Shown here in pieces: positions 39,132-55,364 of a DNA stretch of 64,000 nt (position 1 is its first letter; each line of letters opens with the position of its first letter). Made by a program: the position numbers and the translations under genes. The DNA lies in the NCBI GenBank assembly GCA_009823395.1, contig CM020509.1:7162001-7226000 (forward strand), written 5' to 3'. This stretch comes from Thamnaconus septentrionalis (Eukaryota; Chordata; Actinopteri; Tetraodontiformes; Monacanthidae). A model generated the notes under the pieces. It had not been told where the DNA came from and searched no databases. It saw nothing but the letters and a program-made list of their open reading frames with translations.

Positions 39132-40648
39132 ATGTTTTCTCTTCACTGTTTACTCCTCATGTTTGCGCTGGGACGTAAGTATTTACAATCACCTTTTTGT
39201 GTTTCAAATGGCCAATATGTTTTTGTCTCACCTACAGGATATGGCAGGTAATAAATCAAGTTTTTATGTTTTATCCTTAGGTTGCATAGATGATCAAACG
39301 CCTGAGACGATGACAGCTGATGTTGGAAGTGTTGTGATTCTGAGTTGTCCCCGTGACCCGAATGATTATAATTCGATCTTGTATTGGATGCGATTTTTAT
39401 CTGGACAACTGCCTGAATTTTTTGGAGCAGCAGAAATGTATAAAGATGAATCTGTTTCTATACATGGTCATATTAAAGCAAAACCAACTCCTAGCACATT
39501 TGTTCTCCAAATCAATGAAACAGCACAGAAAGATGGAGGAGTTTATCTCTGCCTTAAGATCAATTTCAAGATATTGACATTTTTGAGAGTCATATATTTA
39601 AGAGTTCAAGGTGAGCACTGTCTGAAAAACTGCACATTCTCACAACTGTCGAAATCGTCTGTTTTTGGTCATCAATGAATATTTATTTTCATCCTTGAAT
39701 TTCCCAGGAACGCAGCCTGACACGGTTGCTGTCATCCAGGTGCCTCCATCAGATCAGGTCCGTTCACTGACTCTGCAGTGTTCTGTTCTCTCTGACTCAA
39801 CCAACAACACATGTTCAGGAGGACCCAGCGTCTGCTGGTTGAGTGCTGGTTCTAATGAATCCAGTCTAGGTGTCCTCTACACTCCTGGATACACTGATGA
39901 TGAATGTGAGAGCAGTTCTGAGGGTCGTGCTGCACAGGAATGTGTCCAAAACCTCCCTACCGAAATCAGCTCATCTCATGCAGGAACCTATTTTTGTGCT
40001 GTATCCGCCTGTGGGCCTTGCACTCTGTTTGGAAACTTTACATTTGAGAGTCAGGGTAAGTTCAGTTTGGTGTTTTTATTTATTTGGGAAATTGGAAAAC
40101 AACCTCTTATTTACAGTGTTGTTTCTTTGTTTGTTTCAGCTCCAAAACGTTTTTAATTTTAAAAAATGCAAACAAGGTTTGACTGTGTTTATTACTGCCA
40201 TGGCTCTAATTCTGATGATCAGTGTCAGTCTGGTTTGTATCAAAAAAGGAAAAACCATGTGAATGTTGCAAGGGTAAGTTGTTTAGAAACAGATTTGCAA
40301 GACTCAGGATTTGATCAAATATTTTTACTTCCTTTGTATTGTATCCCACATTATTTATTTCCTCTTTGTGTGCTTGTCTTTGTGTCATTCAGCCATCAAC
40401 CTGGAACCAAATGAAACAGCAACCAGTGAACAAAGTCGGCAGGTGTGTATGTCAAGAAACTGATAAACCTGGTGAGGTCAAAGGTTAAGGAGTATGATAA
40501 TGGCCATGACTGACTGTGACATTGCTTCTTATTCATCCTGAGGACAAAGAACTGTGATTCCTCTCTATTGGTAAAGTTAACATTAACAGCAACAGTCTCC
40601 ATTGCAGTCAATACATTTGCATCTTTTCTCACTTACTTAGAGACATGA
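39132..40648 (+). pseudogene. NITR-like receptor 6, frameshifted and truncated (A leader/V)
   Basis: Near copy of receptor 5. Exons: 39132-39174, 39281-39610 (V), 39708-40055 (I, with one extra codon giving ACGPCTLFGN), 40140-40273, 40393-40442 and the start of exon 6 at 40641. In the transmembrane exon one extra T makes a stop at 40154-40156 (APKRF then stop). Three more single-base length differences from receptor 5 follow, all in homopolymer runs. The last exon matches only to about 40648, where unrelated AT-rich sequence begins. As read, it would give a leader plus two Ig domains without membrane anchor, about 244 residues: either a soluble form or a dead gene. Assembly errors in homopolymers are a real alternative. 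Unlike receptor 5, it keeps the original exon 5 acceptor. Confidence 0.7.
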
Positions 40649-42645
40649 TCTGCAGTATGTTTATGACGAGTTCCAGTACATTAGACTTAATTACACGTCT
40701 ATGAGACAAATCACATGTGCGAGTAGTATTGGCGATGATATTATGATCACAATGTATGATAGTACCAATGAGTTTTGCATGAATTATAATTTCTGATATC
40801 TAAATGCATTATAATGTTATTTTGATACTTATTATATTATGAATGATACTTTAAGCTGTGTAATTGACTAATCTGATTCATTCATTATTGTGTATGCCAA
40901 TTGAATACAGTGACGTCATCTTGCATTATTTTACATTTAGTATCATTCGATATCATTTAATCGTTGATGTTAATATGTCAGATTCATCCTTTGTCATTTG
41001 TATCTATTCTAATGTGTTCATAGTCTTTTCATTGACATCAGTCAGTCAATGTAGATTTGAATTAATTAGTTCTAGTTGATCATCAAGTAATGATTCTGCA
41101 TTGATTCATGCTTGATTCGTTGAGTACAGATTCATGTCTTGTGTTACCTGTGATCCTTAGTTGATTGATATCTGATCTTATAGATATATGCTCAGTTGAT
41201 TTGATCAGAGATTACTGTACATGGCATTGTATGTATTTATCTGAGTTGAGATACTTGTACTTGCTGACTCTACTATTAATGCATACTAATTTAGATCTGC
41301 AATCGTAATGTTCAAGTAGTATGTAATTTGTCATTGATCTAGCATGAACTCAATTCAGACATACGACCATTCTGAACTTCATATATTTAACTTATGTCTA
41401 ACTATCTAAGTTGAAGTACTGATGTTGAATCTTAGTAATCAATTCGATTCAGCTATAATTTCACTGTTATATTGCATAGATTCCAGATGTCAATCATATC
41501 TTAGCTACTTGATGTATGCATGTACAGTCATTCAGCATTGCATAGCTTTTAGTGTCTTGTCATACTGTAAATATGTATTCAGTATCATCAATGTTGTACA
41601 TAGTAATCTATTCTGACATGCTATTATGATCTTACATGTTCTATGATCTCTTATTAATACGTTTGATAGTATTCATTACATGTTCAAATGTATACATCTA
41701 TTGACTATAGTTACTCTTAGTCTATTGATATTACTGACATATTCGATATCACTGTAGTATCATAGGTATTATTTATATGTTACTTAGATTTTTGTGATGT
41801 TAGATATTTAACTTCATGAGCATGTTTATTGACTTGTATTATTTTAGTTGGTATTATGAGTTATTATTAATTATTATGTTTATTAGTGTTATTTGTCTGT
41901 AGTTATTATTTATGAATTTATAATGATAATATGTTATTATTATTGAATATAATTGATTATTACGAAATTATTATGTTATATATATATTATACTTTAGTAT
42001 TCATCGCTACATGAATATCTTATTATTGATTAGTCTATCGTACTAATGCATTAATGCTATAGTGTTGATGTCAGATGCATGTGACTATGATATTGTATAT
42101 CTAGAATACATTTTGTAGTTTAGCATCTATAGCTATTTATGTGATATATGTATATTGCATTGTATCGTCATATCGATTTAGTTGATGATAGTACTAATAT
42201 TGAATTATATGTATTACATATGGTATGATTCTGACTAGCTTTATTGAATTTATGTATGACTATCATGATTGCTTAGTACATGCAGTCTTCATTTATGTAC
42301 TGATACACTGATTTTCTATTGATGTATATATTAGAAATGTTGAATTGTTCATTATTGTAATTTAGTTGTTTGACTAGTATGTAGCTATGTAGGCTTATAT
42401 GTTGCATATCTATTTTTTATTCATATTATGTACTGCATGGATATATACAGTCATTTAGACTTGACTTGGATCTATTAATCTCTAGTTGCTCACTGTGATA
42501 TCTAGATCATCTTAATCATGCTAGAAATTCAGTATTTACAGTATCATGTTTCTTCATCTAAGTTGTTTGTAAAATTTGAAGTGTACTCCTGTTTATGTAA
42601 TGATGATGAAGTTATCTAATTACACTTTAATTCTACATGATATGT
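40649..42645. other. About 2 kb of AT-rich sequence of unknown origin joining two broken receptor genes
   Basis: The block starts inside the last exon of receptor 6 and ends inside the I exon of receptor 7, with abrupt edges. It is rich in short ATT/TAG/GAT words, has very few GG, CC or CG pairs and almost no long homopolymers, unlike the rest of the window. No frame of note, no tandem period and no similarity to the array could be seen. It may be a bad gap fill, an unknown insertion or decayed satellite. Confidence 0.6.
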
Positions 42646-43522
42646 AGTTCTGAGGGTCGTGCTGCACAGGCATGTTTCCATTACTCCCCTACCAAAATCA
42701 GCTCATCTCATTCAGGAACCTATTCTTGTGCTGTGGCCGCCTGTGGACGCACTCTGTTTGGAAACTTTACGTTTGAGAATCAGGGTAAGGTATCTCCTAA
42801 ATTATTGTTTTCATTTACAATGTTGTCTAATTATTTGCACTGTTGCAAACTTTACATTGTACTCATTTAACTTTTGACATTGACATCATAATAATTTATC
42901 ATTGTTTTGGTGTTATGGCAAAAGTGCTCATTTATTCATTCATTTATTTACTTATTGACTCATGTATCTCAGCACACACTGTGGAGGATTTTCAAATTAA
43001 AACAGCCCTAATCGTGCTGGGTGTTGCTCTGGCTTTGAGTTTGGTTCTTAATTTCTACCTGATATACACCAGAAAGAAAAATGACGCTGTCAGTTTCAAA
43101 GGTAAGTTCTTTTTTAATGTATATATATATATTATATAAATGTGTATATATTTAACAAAAAAAAAAGTTAGTTTTTATTGTGCCATCAAATACTCTGTCA
43201 GTGTATTTATTACTGTCTCATCTTTGCTTGTCTTCCACGCTGCCATCAATCTGGAATCAGATGCTGCAGCAACCAATGATCAGCAAAATCAGCAGGTAGG
43301 CATCGATGGAAAACTAGCTGGAGAAGCTACTAGTTGGTTCACTAACTGTGAAGATGCTAATTAAAAAAAAAAAATCTTTCCTCATAGAAACATGAGAAAT
43401 CAGTGGTTTATGCTGCACCAACATTCGCTGAGAGGAGACCTGCCAAAGCAGGAAGAAGAAACTTAAGAAAAGCAAAGGACGACACTGTCTACTCTGACAT
43501 CAGGACCTCCCAAACTGCATAA
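42646..43522 (+). pseudogene. NITR-like receptor 7, 5'-truncated (I domain, transmembrane, beta tail)
   Basis: The remains begin inside the I exon at the codons for SSEGRAAQACFHYSPT (to 42784). They continue with exons 42973-43101 (transmembrane, [17 protein letters not shown]), 43270-43295 and 43388-43522 (tail KSVVYAAPTF and DDTVYSDIRTSQTA). Promoter, leader, V exon and half of the I exon are missing, replaced by the AT-rich block. The remaining exons are intact and splice-ready, so the gene may be whole in the animal if the block is an assembly fault. The I-exon fragment matches receptor 5; the rest matches receptors 3 and 4. Confidence 0.75.
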
Positions 43523-45985
43523 AGATTCAAATATAGCAACTATGTGGCACAAAATAATTTGAGACCTGATCTCGTTTACTATTTTTTTTCACAATTTCAA
43601 TGTTTCAATGTTGAATTTGTTTTTTCCAATGTCTGAACATCTTTCATTCAACTTTATCTCCCAAATGTTCATCATAAGAAAATGTTTCAATTTTTGTCAT
43701 TTTCCATTACTCTGCATAGGCATGTTTTAAATGTTTATTTTTCCAATGTTTTAACCTTTCCCCAAACTTTAACTAAAATGTACTGGATCAGTCTATTTTA
43801 TGTGATATACAGTTTTGCCAATGTAAAATTAGATTAAAATTAGATTGCATCTTTTTTGTCAAGGAAAGGTCTAAGTTTTTAATCAGCTCCTGCAGTGCTC
43901 AATCATTTTCGGTTTTATTTATGGTTTTAGTATTTTTCTTAGAACCCTATACTCTAAAACAAATGGTCAAAACATTATTTCAGAAGTGGAAGGATTATAG
44001 ACAACAAACAGTTGCCCCAAATTGGGATTGTCAACCCAGTGGGACAATGTACTGCGTCATGGCTTTGTTTTCTTACTTTTAGCCGTGTGTGTGCATGCGT
44101 GTGTGTGCATGTGTGCGTGAGTGTGTTTGTGCAAGTCCTTAAAGTATTAAGCTGAACCAGTAGATGTATGGCCTTTATGACTTTACAGGGGCACTAAGAG
44201 AATTTCCTCTGAAGACCAGTTGTGGTTGTGGCCTGTTTCTCAAACCTCTGCCAGTTAGGGGAATTTTTCAGAACAGAACTCACAGCTGAAAAAAAGGCAT
44301 GTTTTCTCTGTCAGGTGACCCCCACACAGCACATTAACAGTGGCCCGCTTTCCTGTGTTGTGACGAGAAGTCAGACCCTTTGTCGGCCACCACCACATCA
44401 AGGCCTGAATTTCTGTCTGTTGACTGTCAACAGCGATTGTTCATTTCCGCTTATCTGTGTAAAATGAAGAAAGACGGATGTGGCTGCAGAACTTGAGACA
44501 TTTCTAAATCCTCCTCGGTACGCAGCGCACAACTGTTCTCGCAAGTATTTCAATTGCCTCCGTGCATTTAAAGCGTCACTAGTAAGAGTAGCTTTCCAAT
44601 TTCCTTTCCAACCAAAGCAAACAAAGATGATGATTCACGACCGCAGGACCTTTACCTTTGAATAACAACCAGACTGGGACAAACCAGGACAGGCGCTGTG
44701 CTGACAAATCTTTGTTGATTTTTTTTTTCGTTTCGCCATTTCCTCAAGACATCTGAATACATGTCGACGAGGTGGAAGCCCCTACTCCCCCGTCCCACCC
44801 TTTCAGATCAACCCAACTTTCTTACCAGCGTGTTTTGTCTTGTGGTCAACAAGGCATTGACCGCACACCACAAACGCCAGTGCATTAATCTGAGCCACTT
44901 GACTGTGGTCAAACTAAGCTCACCTTGCCAGTTAAAAGTAACAGCTTTGGTATACTTCACTGTTTTCACCACAGCACACTAGTGCAGCTGGAGATTTCAG
45001 TTTCTATTCCTCTGCTCAGGGGTCCATTTTGTGTAAAGTTTGCACGTTCTCTCGTAGGCTAATTAGCAACTCTTTATTATGTGTAGGTGTCCGTGTGAGT
45101 ACACGGTTGTATGTCTCTCTGTGTTGGCCATGTAGTGACCTGGTGACTCATCCCGTCCCCACCTTCAGACAATGACAGCTGAGGTAAACTCCCTGAGTGC
45201 AAGACAAGAATGATTTCATCTCTTTTTTTATGATTTTGTCGCCATCACAAAGCTGCAGTTGCCAGTTTGTTGGTGCAGTCTCTGCTTTGCCGGGTTTCAA
45301 AAACTTTAGTGTTTTTGTTTAAAGGCAAAGTAACCCATATCCATGCAAATTGGCAAGCATTGCCCAGTTTTCGAAATTGATGCTATTTAATAGGCACAGT
45401 GAAATACTCTGTGTCGGTGGCCACTGACTTCTGTTTTATTGTCCCTGCATCTCTGCAGTGTCTAGTGTTATTTTTGCATATTGCCCTCAAAGTCAGCTTC
45501 TTGTTTATCCCATAGACTGACTGGCTTCCTCTGAAAGGTGGTTATTAAAAAAAAAAAAAAAGGGTGGCCGAAATTATTGATAACACATTAGTCTTACAGT
45601 TCAGGTGACTTAACACTCCTGAAATCAGGAAGAGTCTCATTCTGATTTGTTGTGAATGAAAACCCACTGAAAACCAGGTCTCTGATTTTTGTTGTTTGTG
45701 TCTTCAGTCCATATTTTACCCTACTAAAACGTAAATCATCCATGCAAATTCACATTTCCTTTTACATCACACTTGTTAATGTCTTCGTCAAAGCAACCAC
45801 ACCAGTGGTTTTAAAAAAGTGTAAGTGTAAAAGTATAAAAGTGTCAACAAACAAGATTCAAAAATAGAAATTATGACAAAAAAAAAACAACCCACCACTT
45901 GATTCAAAATGAAACCTGTTTTTTGTTTGTAGAGCTCGGAAATATGTTGGTATTTTTTTCCACTGTAGTACTGCCACAAAACTCT
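43523..45985. other. Intergenic region between receptors 7 and 8
   Basis: The first few hundred bases are homologous to the 3' flank of receptor 3. After that, no gene, RNA gene or clear repeat is visible apart from a short TG-rich tract near 44085-44125. Confidence 0.5.
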
Positions 45986-45988
45986 GGG

Positions 45989-45996
45989 CCAATCAG
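45989..45996 (+). promoter_or_regulatory. CCAAT box of receptor 8
   Basis: CCAATCAG lies 90 bases before the ATG at 46086. Confidence 0.5.
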
Positions 45997-46085
45997 ATCG
46001 TTTAAACATGGTTTCCCCGACTGATAAAATCAGATTAAAAAGGACCACCCTCATTTAGAATAGAACAGAGGGGAAGAAGAAGAAG

Positions 46086-47597
46086 ATGCTGATTTTTTTT
46101 CAGATACTGCTGATTCTGGGACTAGTTTGTAAGTACAATAGAAAACATTCTAAATGTTTATGTTTGCTTTAGTGATTTTGGTAAAGACACAATATTCTTC
46201 TCAGGATGTCAACGAAGAATTCTTTCTTTTCAGACTGTAGGTCTAACCAAATGATTGAGAGAATGACTATTCTCAATGGACAGTCCGTGGCACTGAAGTG
46301 TAACTGGGATTACAGCGGAAGTTTGTTTTGGATCCGACTAGTACCTGGAAAACTTCCTGAGGTTTTGGGGAAAGCGTTCAAAAAGCGCTCAGTAACAGCT
46401 GATTTTCGCATGAGTATCACAGAAGAAACTGGAGCATCATTTTTGCGTATTAAAGGGGTAACAATAAGTGACACCGGACATTATTACTGTATGAAATATA
46501 ACCGTGAACTGACATTTTCTAAAGATATACATCTGGGTGTTGAAGGTAAAGTAAATGAAAATTACATTTTTCGTCATTCTTATACTTTGAAAATGCAATG
46601 TAGATCTTCAAAACCTGAATTCTTTATTTCAATTATTATTACTATTACTTATGATTGTTATTATCACTTTGGTTTTGTCTCTCAGGACCAAAACCCAGTG
46701 CTGTCGCAAACATTTCACATCATGTGGTTCATCCAGGAGCCTCTGCGATCTCGCAGTGTTCACACGATTCTGACTTCAGTGACAACATATTTCCCAGCCA
46801 AGGCAGCGTGTGCTGTTGCAGGTCCAACTCGAGCACCGCTTATGCTCATTTCACCCACGGAAACAACGTCAATGCAAGTGCAGACACGAAGGCAGGATTT
46901 CTCACAAAGAAGCCGTTGTGTTGCTTGTTGAAGGACGGCAATACCTCTGATGTTTTCTTCTGCACTGTGGCCTCGTGTGAAGACGGAGTTGGCAAACCTC
47001 TATCTGAACAAGACATAGATGGTAACAGTTTTGTATGCCTGAAAAGTGAAACACAGCATGTTCATAATTTTTCCAACTCGATTCATTTAATTTTTTTTCC
47101 AGTTGATACGCTTAATTTCCCTTTTTGTTTTAAAGGTTCTACCGACAAATGGGGGGATAAAGGACCACTGTCCCTGTCACTGGCTGCTTTAGCCTTAAGT
47201 TTGATTGTCAACGCTTGCTGTATTAATTATATGAGGAAACTCAAAACAAAGAGAGAAGAAGGTAAGAAGAGTCTTGAGTGTTAGCGCGCTTAGCAACTCT
47301 TAGCTGACCTTGTGATATTTATTTTACCGCACAGCTTCCGTGCCTTTGCAACGAATGGCCTCAACAGCCGGAGATGATCAGCAGGTGAGCTTCACAAAAG
47401 ACATGTTGGCAATTTGTACATTGTTGTTTTTCTAGCGTGTCGATCCACTGTGTTGTTTCCCTGGTGTGCTTCCGCAGGCGGAGGAGGATTCACTGGTGTA
47501 CTCAGCACCGGCCTTCGCTCGAAGGAAATCTGGAGCAAGGCTTGAAGAATACGAAGAGTGTTGTTACTCTGAGGTCAGGAAGCTTGGGCTGAAGTAG
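46086..47597 (+). CDS. nitr: NITR-like receptor 8 with an aberrant second Ig domain
   Basis: Six exons: 46086-46128 (leader MLIFFQILLILGLV), 46234-46545 (V: VALKCNWDYSG, LFWIRLVPGKLPEV, TGHYYC), 46686-47021 (second domain), 47136-47261 (transmembrane, LSLSLAALALSLIVNACCINY), 47335-47384 and 47478-47597 (tail). Total 987 bases, 328 residues. The V domain clearly belongs with the array genes (LPEV). The second domain keeps FFCTVASC but the core tryptophan is gone (SVCCCRSN where relatives have SVYWFR or SVCWLT), and the J-like motif is absent. The tail has SLVYSAPAF and CCYSEVRKLGLK, resembling the beta tail in layout. All borders are AG/GT and the frame is open, so it is probably expressed. 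Confidence 0.72.
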
Positions 47598-47678
47598 TTC
47601 TCTGGCTTTGGAACTCTGCCTATAAATGCCTCTAGCTTCTAAGATAAAATATATTTTGAAGATTGTACTTATTTCCTA

Positions 47679-47684
47679 AATAAA
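47679..47684 (+). terminator. Poly(A) signal of receptor 8
   Basis: AATAAA 82 bases after the stop codon. Confidence 0.5.
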
Positions 47685-47927
47685 ACTTTTGTGACAAACA
47701 ATGACTTTCTGTTTGTAAAGTTGTAGACCCAAGTGTGTCTGAATTTGAATAGATTTTATTGTTAATGTGATCCAGCTAAAACAGGGTCTTCCAGTAGGAA
47801 ACCTTTTCTAGCCTCTCCTCACTGAAAATAAGTGACAGCTAAGTCTGGAATTGATTTTTTTTATAAATCAAATGTGCAAATGTAAGAATTTTGTACGACG
47901 CGTGAAACTTCTTTCATTTTATTCAAT

Positions 47928-47933
47928 AAAACT
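47928..47933 (-). terminator. Poly(A) signal of receptor 9 (minus strand)
   Basis: AATAAA on the minus strand, about 210 bases past the stop codon at 48142. A plus-strand AATAAA overlaps closely (near 47935), between two convergent genes. Confidence 0.45.
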
Positions 47934-48141
47934 GCACGGCTTACAGTCATGCTGACAAGTAACAAAACTTAAATTGAACCAACCTCATCGTTATTCGTCA
48001 ACATCATCACCATATTATTGCCTCAAAGCTGACCTTCCCCAATACATCAATGATTGTAAATATGCTACAACTTAAAAAAAAAACAAAAAAAACATCATCT
48101 TCCTGCTGTATCAAAATTATTCAACAAGGTCAAAGGTTCCT

Positions 48142-52212
<4,071 letters not shown>

Positions 52213-52283
52213 TGTTGTACACCACCTTTGTCTTCCTACACAACTGGAGTGTCTGAAGGTGATCAAGGTTCTGGGAAACTGAG

Positions 52284-52291
52284 CTGATTGG
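52284..52291 (-). promoter_or_regulatory. CCAAT box of receptor 9
   Basis: On the minus strand CCAATCAG lies 71 bases before the ATG at 52212. Confidence 0.5.
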
Positions 52292-55040
52292 CTGGAACCT
52301 GTGACCAACACTTCCTGCTGAATCTTTCACGTTTGCTTCATATCTAGGCTATGTCAGGGTGAGCGTATGAGGGTTTTTTTTCTCCCATACAATTTTTATA
52401 GCCACATTTATGACAGGAAAACTGGTTGTCGCAATTCACAAAAATAAAAAAAAACTAAGTGAAGATCCAATAATTGGGTCTCTGAAGCCAAAATGAAGAT
52501 GAAAAACTGCCCTGATGAAATCCTGGAGGATCCACAACAATATACCTAATTTCTCTGATTTATTATAAACGTATTATATTTAGACCTGATTATACAATGT
52601 CAACGTAAGAAACAACATAGTTCATTCACAGATAAGGACAGGCAGGCGAAGTGGGACAGTAAGAACTTTCCTTGTGATTGATGTATCAAACACTTCTTGT
52701 AATGTGGAACGCCGCTTGAAAGTAAACCATTTATCATCTTTGTTGTACTGTATAATGCACCATAGCCCAAAAGACGGGACCCATAAATCTTGAAGGGAAA
52801 GACAAAAAAAACGTTTTGCCGACACACCGATAAAATCTAAAATCTACATATTGTTTCACAGCATTTCACATCTTGGACTGTGTTGCACTTTGAATGGCAC
52901 TCACTGTGCTCTTCCACTGGTGGTCCGTTGACCTTCAGATCATCTTCTGATGTCAGGAATTGAAAGACGTGTCACCTCCTGTGTGTAAGCATTAGTGGGG
53001 CTGGGTTACATTTACATTTCAATAAACCCTCTAAAATACAAAGGCCACAGAGATAAAAGAGTGAAGATAAAATGTATTTGCACTATGCCTGATTTGTTGT
53101 GGGTTTTCTGAAGCCCACAAGAAATTGTACGTAAAATGATGATTGATTGAAGCTGATTTTGTGGTGCGTAATTCGCCCAGCCGCAGTACAAAAACTGCAG
53201 CTGGGTAAGTAGGCGCAGAAAGCATTCAATTTCACTTTGACTTCACATTGCTCTAAACTGCTGAGAGTTATTTTTACAGTGGTCTGAAATTTACTTTAAC
53301 TGGCCCATCTTACCCTGTTGATAAACACATGAAGAGCTGAACCTTTTGATGAATGAAAAGGCTGAACTTCAAAAAAAATGAGCCAACTTGGAATGAGTGT
53401 TTAGTTAGTAACACCAGAAGAAGAAGAAGAAGAAGAGGTTCCATCATTGTCAACACTGTGCTGGTGTGTGGGTGGCGATTTCCGTTGCCTCTGAAAGACC
53501 ACCCAGTTTATTACTCACAATGTGCACAACTATTCCATTAACTCTAATGTAAACAGGAAAGATAAAAAGCCTAAATAAGCCTTTAGATGGCTGAAATAGT
53601 TCCTAGTAAATACATAACATGAAACATGACATAGAAAAAGTCCAAGTTCCAAAATTCTCTTGCTGACAATATTCCCGTCCCTTCCAATGAAGATATGTCC
53701 AGTATGTCATTTGTTTAATCTTGACTTGAACTGGGACAATTGAAAGGTCTAACAAGGAAAACAAGTCTTACCTAAATGTAGTGAAAGCTTGTGGTTACAT
53801 GACTTGGTGTCAACTCTCTTGAACTCCTGAAACATCTTCTCTACTCTGTCTTTATCTTGGTGTAATAATGCAGATGGCAGCAGGAACAGCAGGGAACCGG
53901 ACATACGACCCTGTGGCAACCCACATCTTTCTAACATGGCTTTGGATCACTGCCCATCAACTTTTAACCTCCTGGTCCCAACCTGATTGGTAAGAACCCA
54001 TCCAGCTGAAAAGGGCAGAAGGTTGTTTGGGTGGGTTTTTTTTCCACATACACGGAAATCTGATTTTTGCAAATGATTGAGGTCGGACGCTGCGTTATTG
54101 TTCTGGTGGGGAACGCAGAGTTTTGGTGTCCGACAAGACGATAATGATCGTCAACGTCAAAGAGTGAGGAGCAAATGTTATTTGGCGCTCGTCTTGTCCA
54201 AGAGTTTCAACACTGGCCTTTGCCGTAGCTGACGTTAATGTCACAAGCAGTTTCACAATGATGTGACACAGCTTACCCTGAACTGTCACGGCTGCGTCTA
54301 ACAATAGCGAAACTGAATTATAAATAGCGACCTGCACTCAGACATTGATGGTGTGAATGTGGCTCATTCTTTCTCCATTGCATGTCTTCCTGTTATTGTG
54401 GAAGTGGCCAATGAAGGACACAAACAACTTAAATAAGCACATATCAGGGGACGTGATGAACTGCAGAGACTGTGCATTGCAGTGCAGTCGAACGCTGCAG
54501 GTATTTCATTAACACTGCCGTTTGCAAAGAACAGTTCAGATTTCGCCGCCGTGGCGGCAAATGGAAAATTCAGCCGCCGCGTCGAAGGTGGTGTGGTTGG
54601 TGTGGGGTGCGTGCCTGACGTGCCTGCGCCGAGACCACATTACTGTGTATTCCTCCGTTCAGTGCTCAAGTGACACCTAACAACGGGACTATCTTTTTAT
54701 CTTCAGTCTTGAAATGTCTTATTTTGGTGCCAAATGTGATGTCGGTTTGAAGGTTTGTGACAGTGAGACTCAAGACACTGGTGCCGTGAGATTCAAACTA
54801 AAAGGAAAGACTGACCAGCTATTTATAGTAGTTGTGAACTGTCTTTTCTCACCCTTTGTGTCTTCATCTATAACTTTGTGGTTTTGCTGTTGATGCTGTC
54901 GTGGCCAAGTTCCCCTTGAAGAAGAGATTCTTAATCTTACTGGGGCATGCATATGTCGATAAGGCAAAAATATATACATATATATATAGATATATATATT
55001 TAGATTTTTAAAAAAAAACAAAACACCAGATTTAGTTTTA
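52292..55040. other. Intergenic region between receptors 9 and 10
   Basis: No gene or RNA gene is visible. It holds an (AAG)n tract near 53413-53436 and a segment at about 53465-53545 that recurs diverged at 58725-58800, upstream of receptor 10. Confidence 0.45.
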
Positions 55041-55048
55041 TGTTGAAT

Positions 55049-55054
55049 TTTATT
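55049..55054 (-). terminator. Poly(A) signal of receptor 10 (minus strand)
   Basis: AATAAA on the minus strand about 310 bases past the stop codon at 55365. Confidence 0.4.
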
Positions 55055-55364
55055 GTCTTATGAAATGTGCATGGGTACAAAAAATCTTTGAGCAAAAAGC
55101 CTTTGCATTCATCATATTTTTATCTCTACAATAAGTGGTGAGAAGTTTTTTCTATCGCGTGAATATACCAAGTGTACAAGCGTACACTTCGTTAATTTCC
55201 TAATTTCCTAATTTGACAATAGCTTTGACATTCTCCAGTTTTATTCCTAACTTAATGAGATATAATATATAATAAAATAAAAAAACAACAACAAGGTGTC
55301 TTCCTGCTGTGTTAGAAATAATTTGCAGATATCAGACGTTCATTCTTTCTTCACTGCTAGTTTC

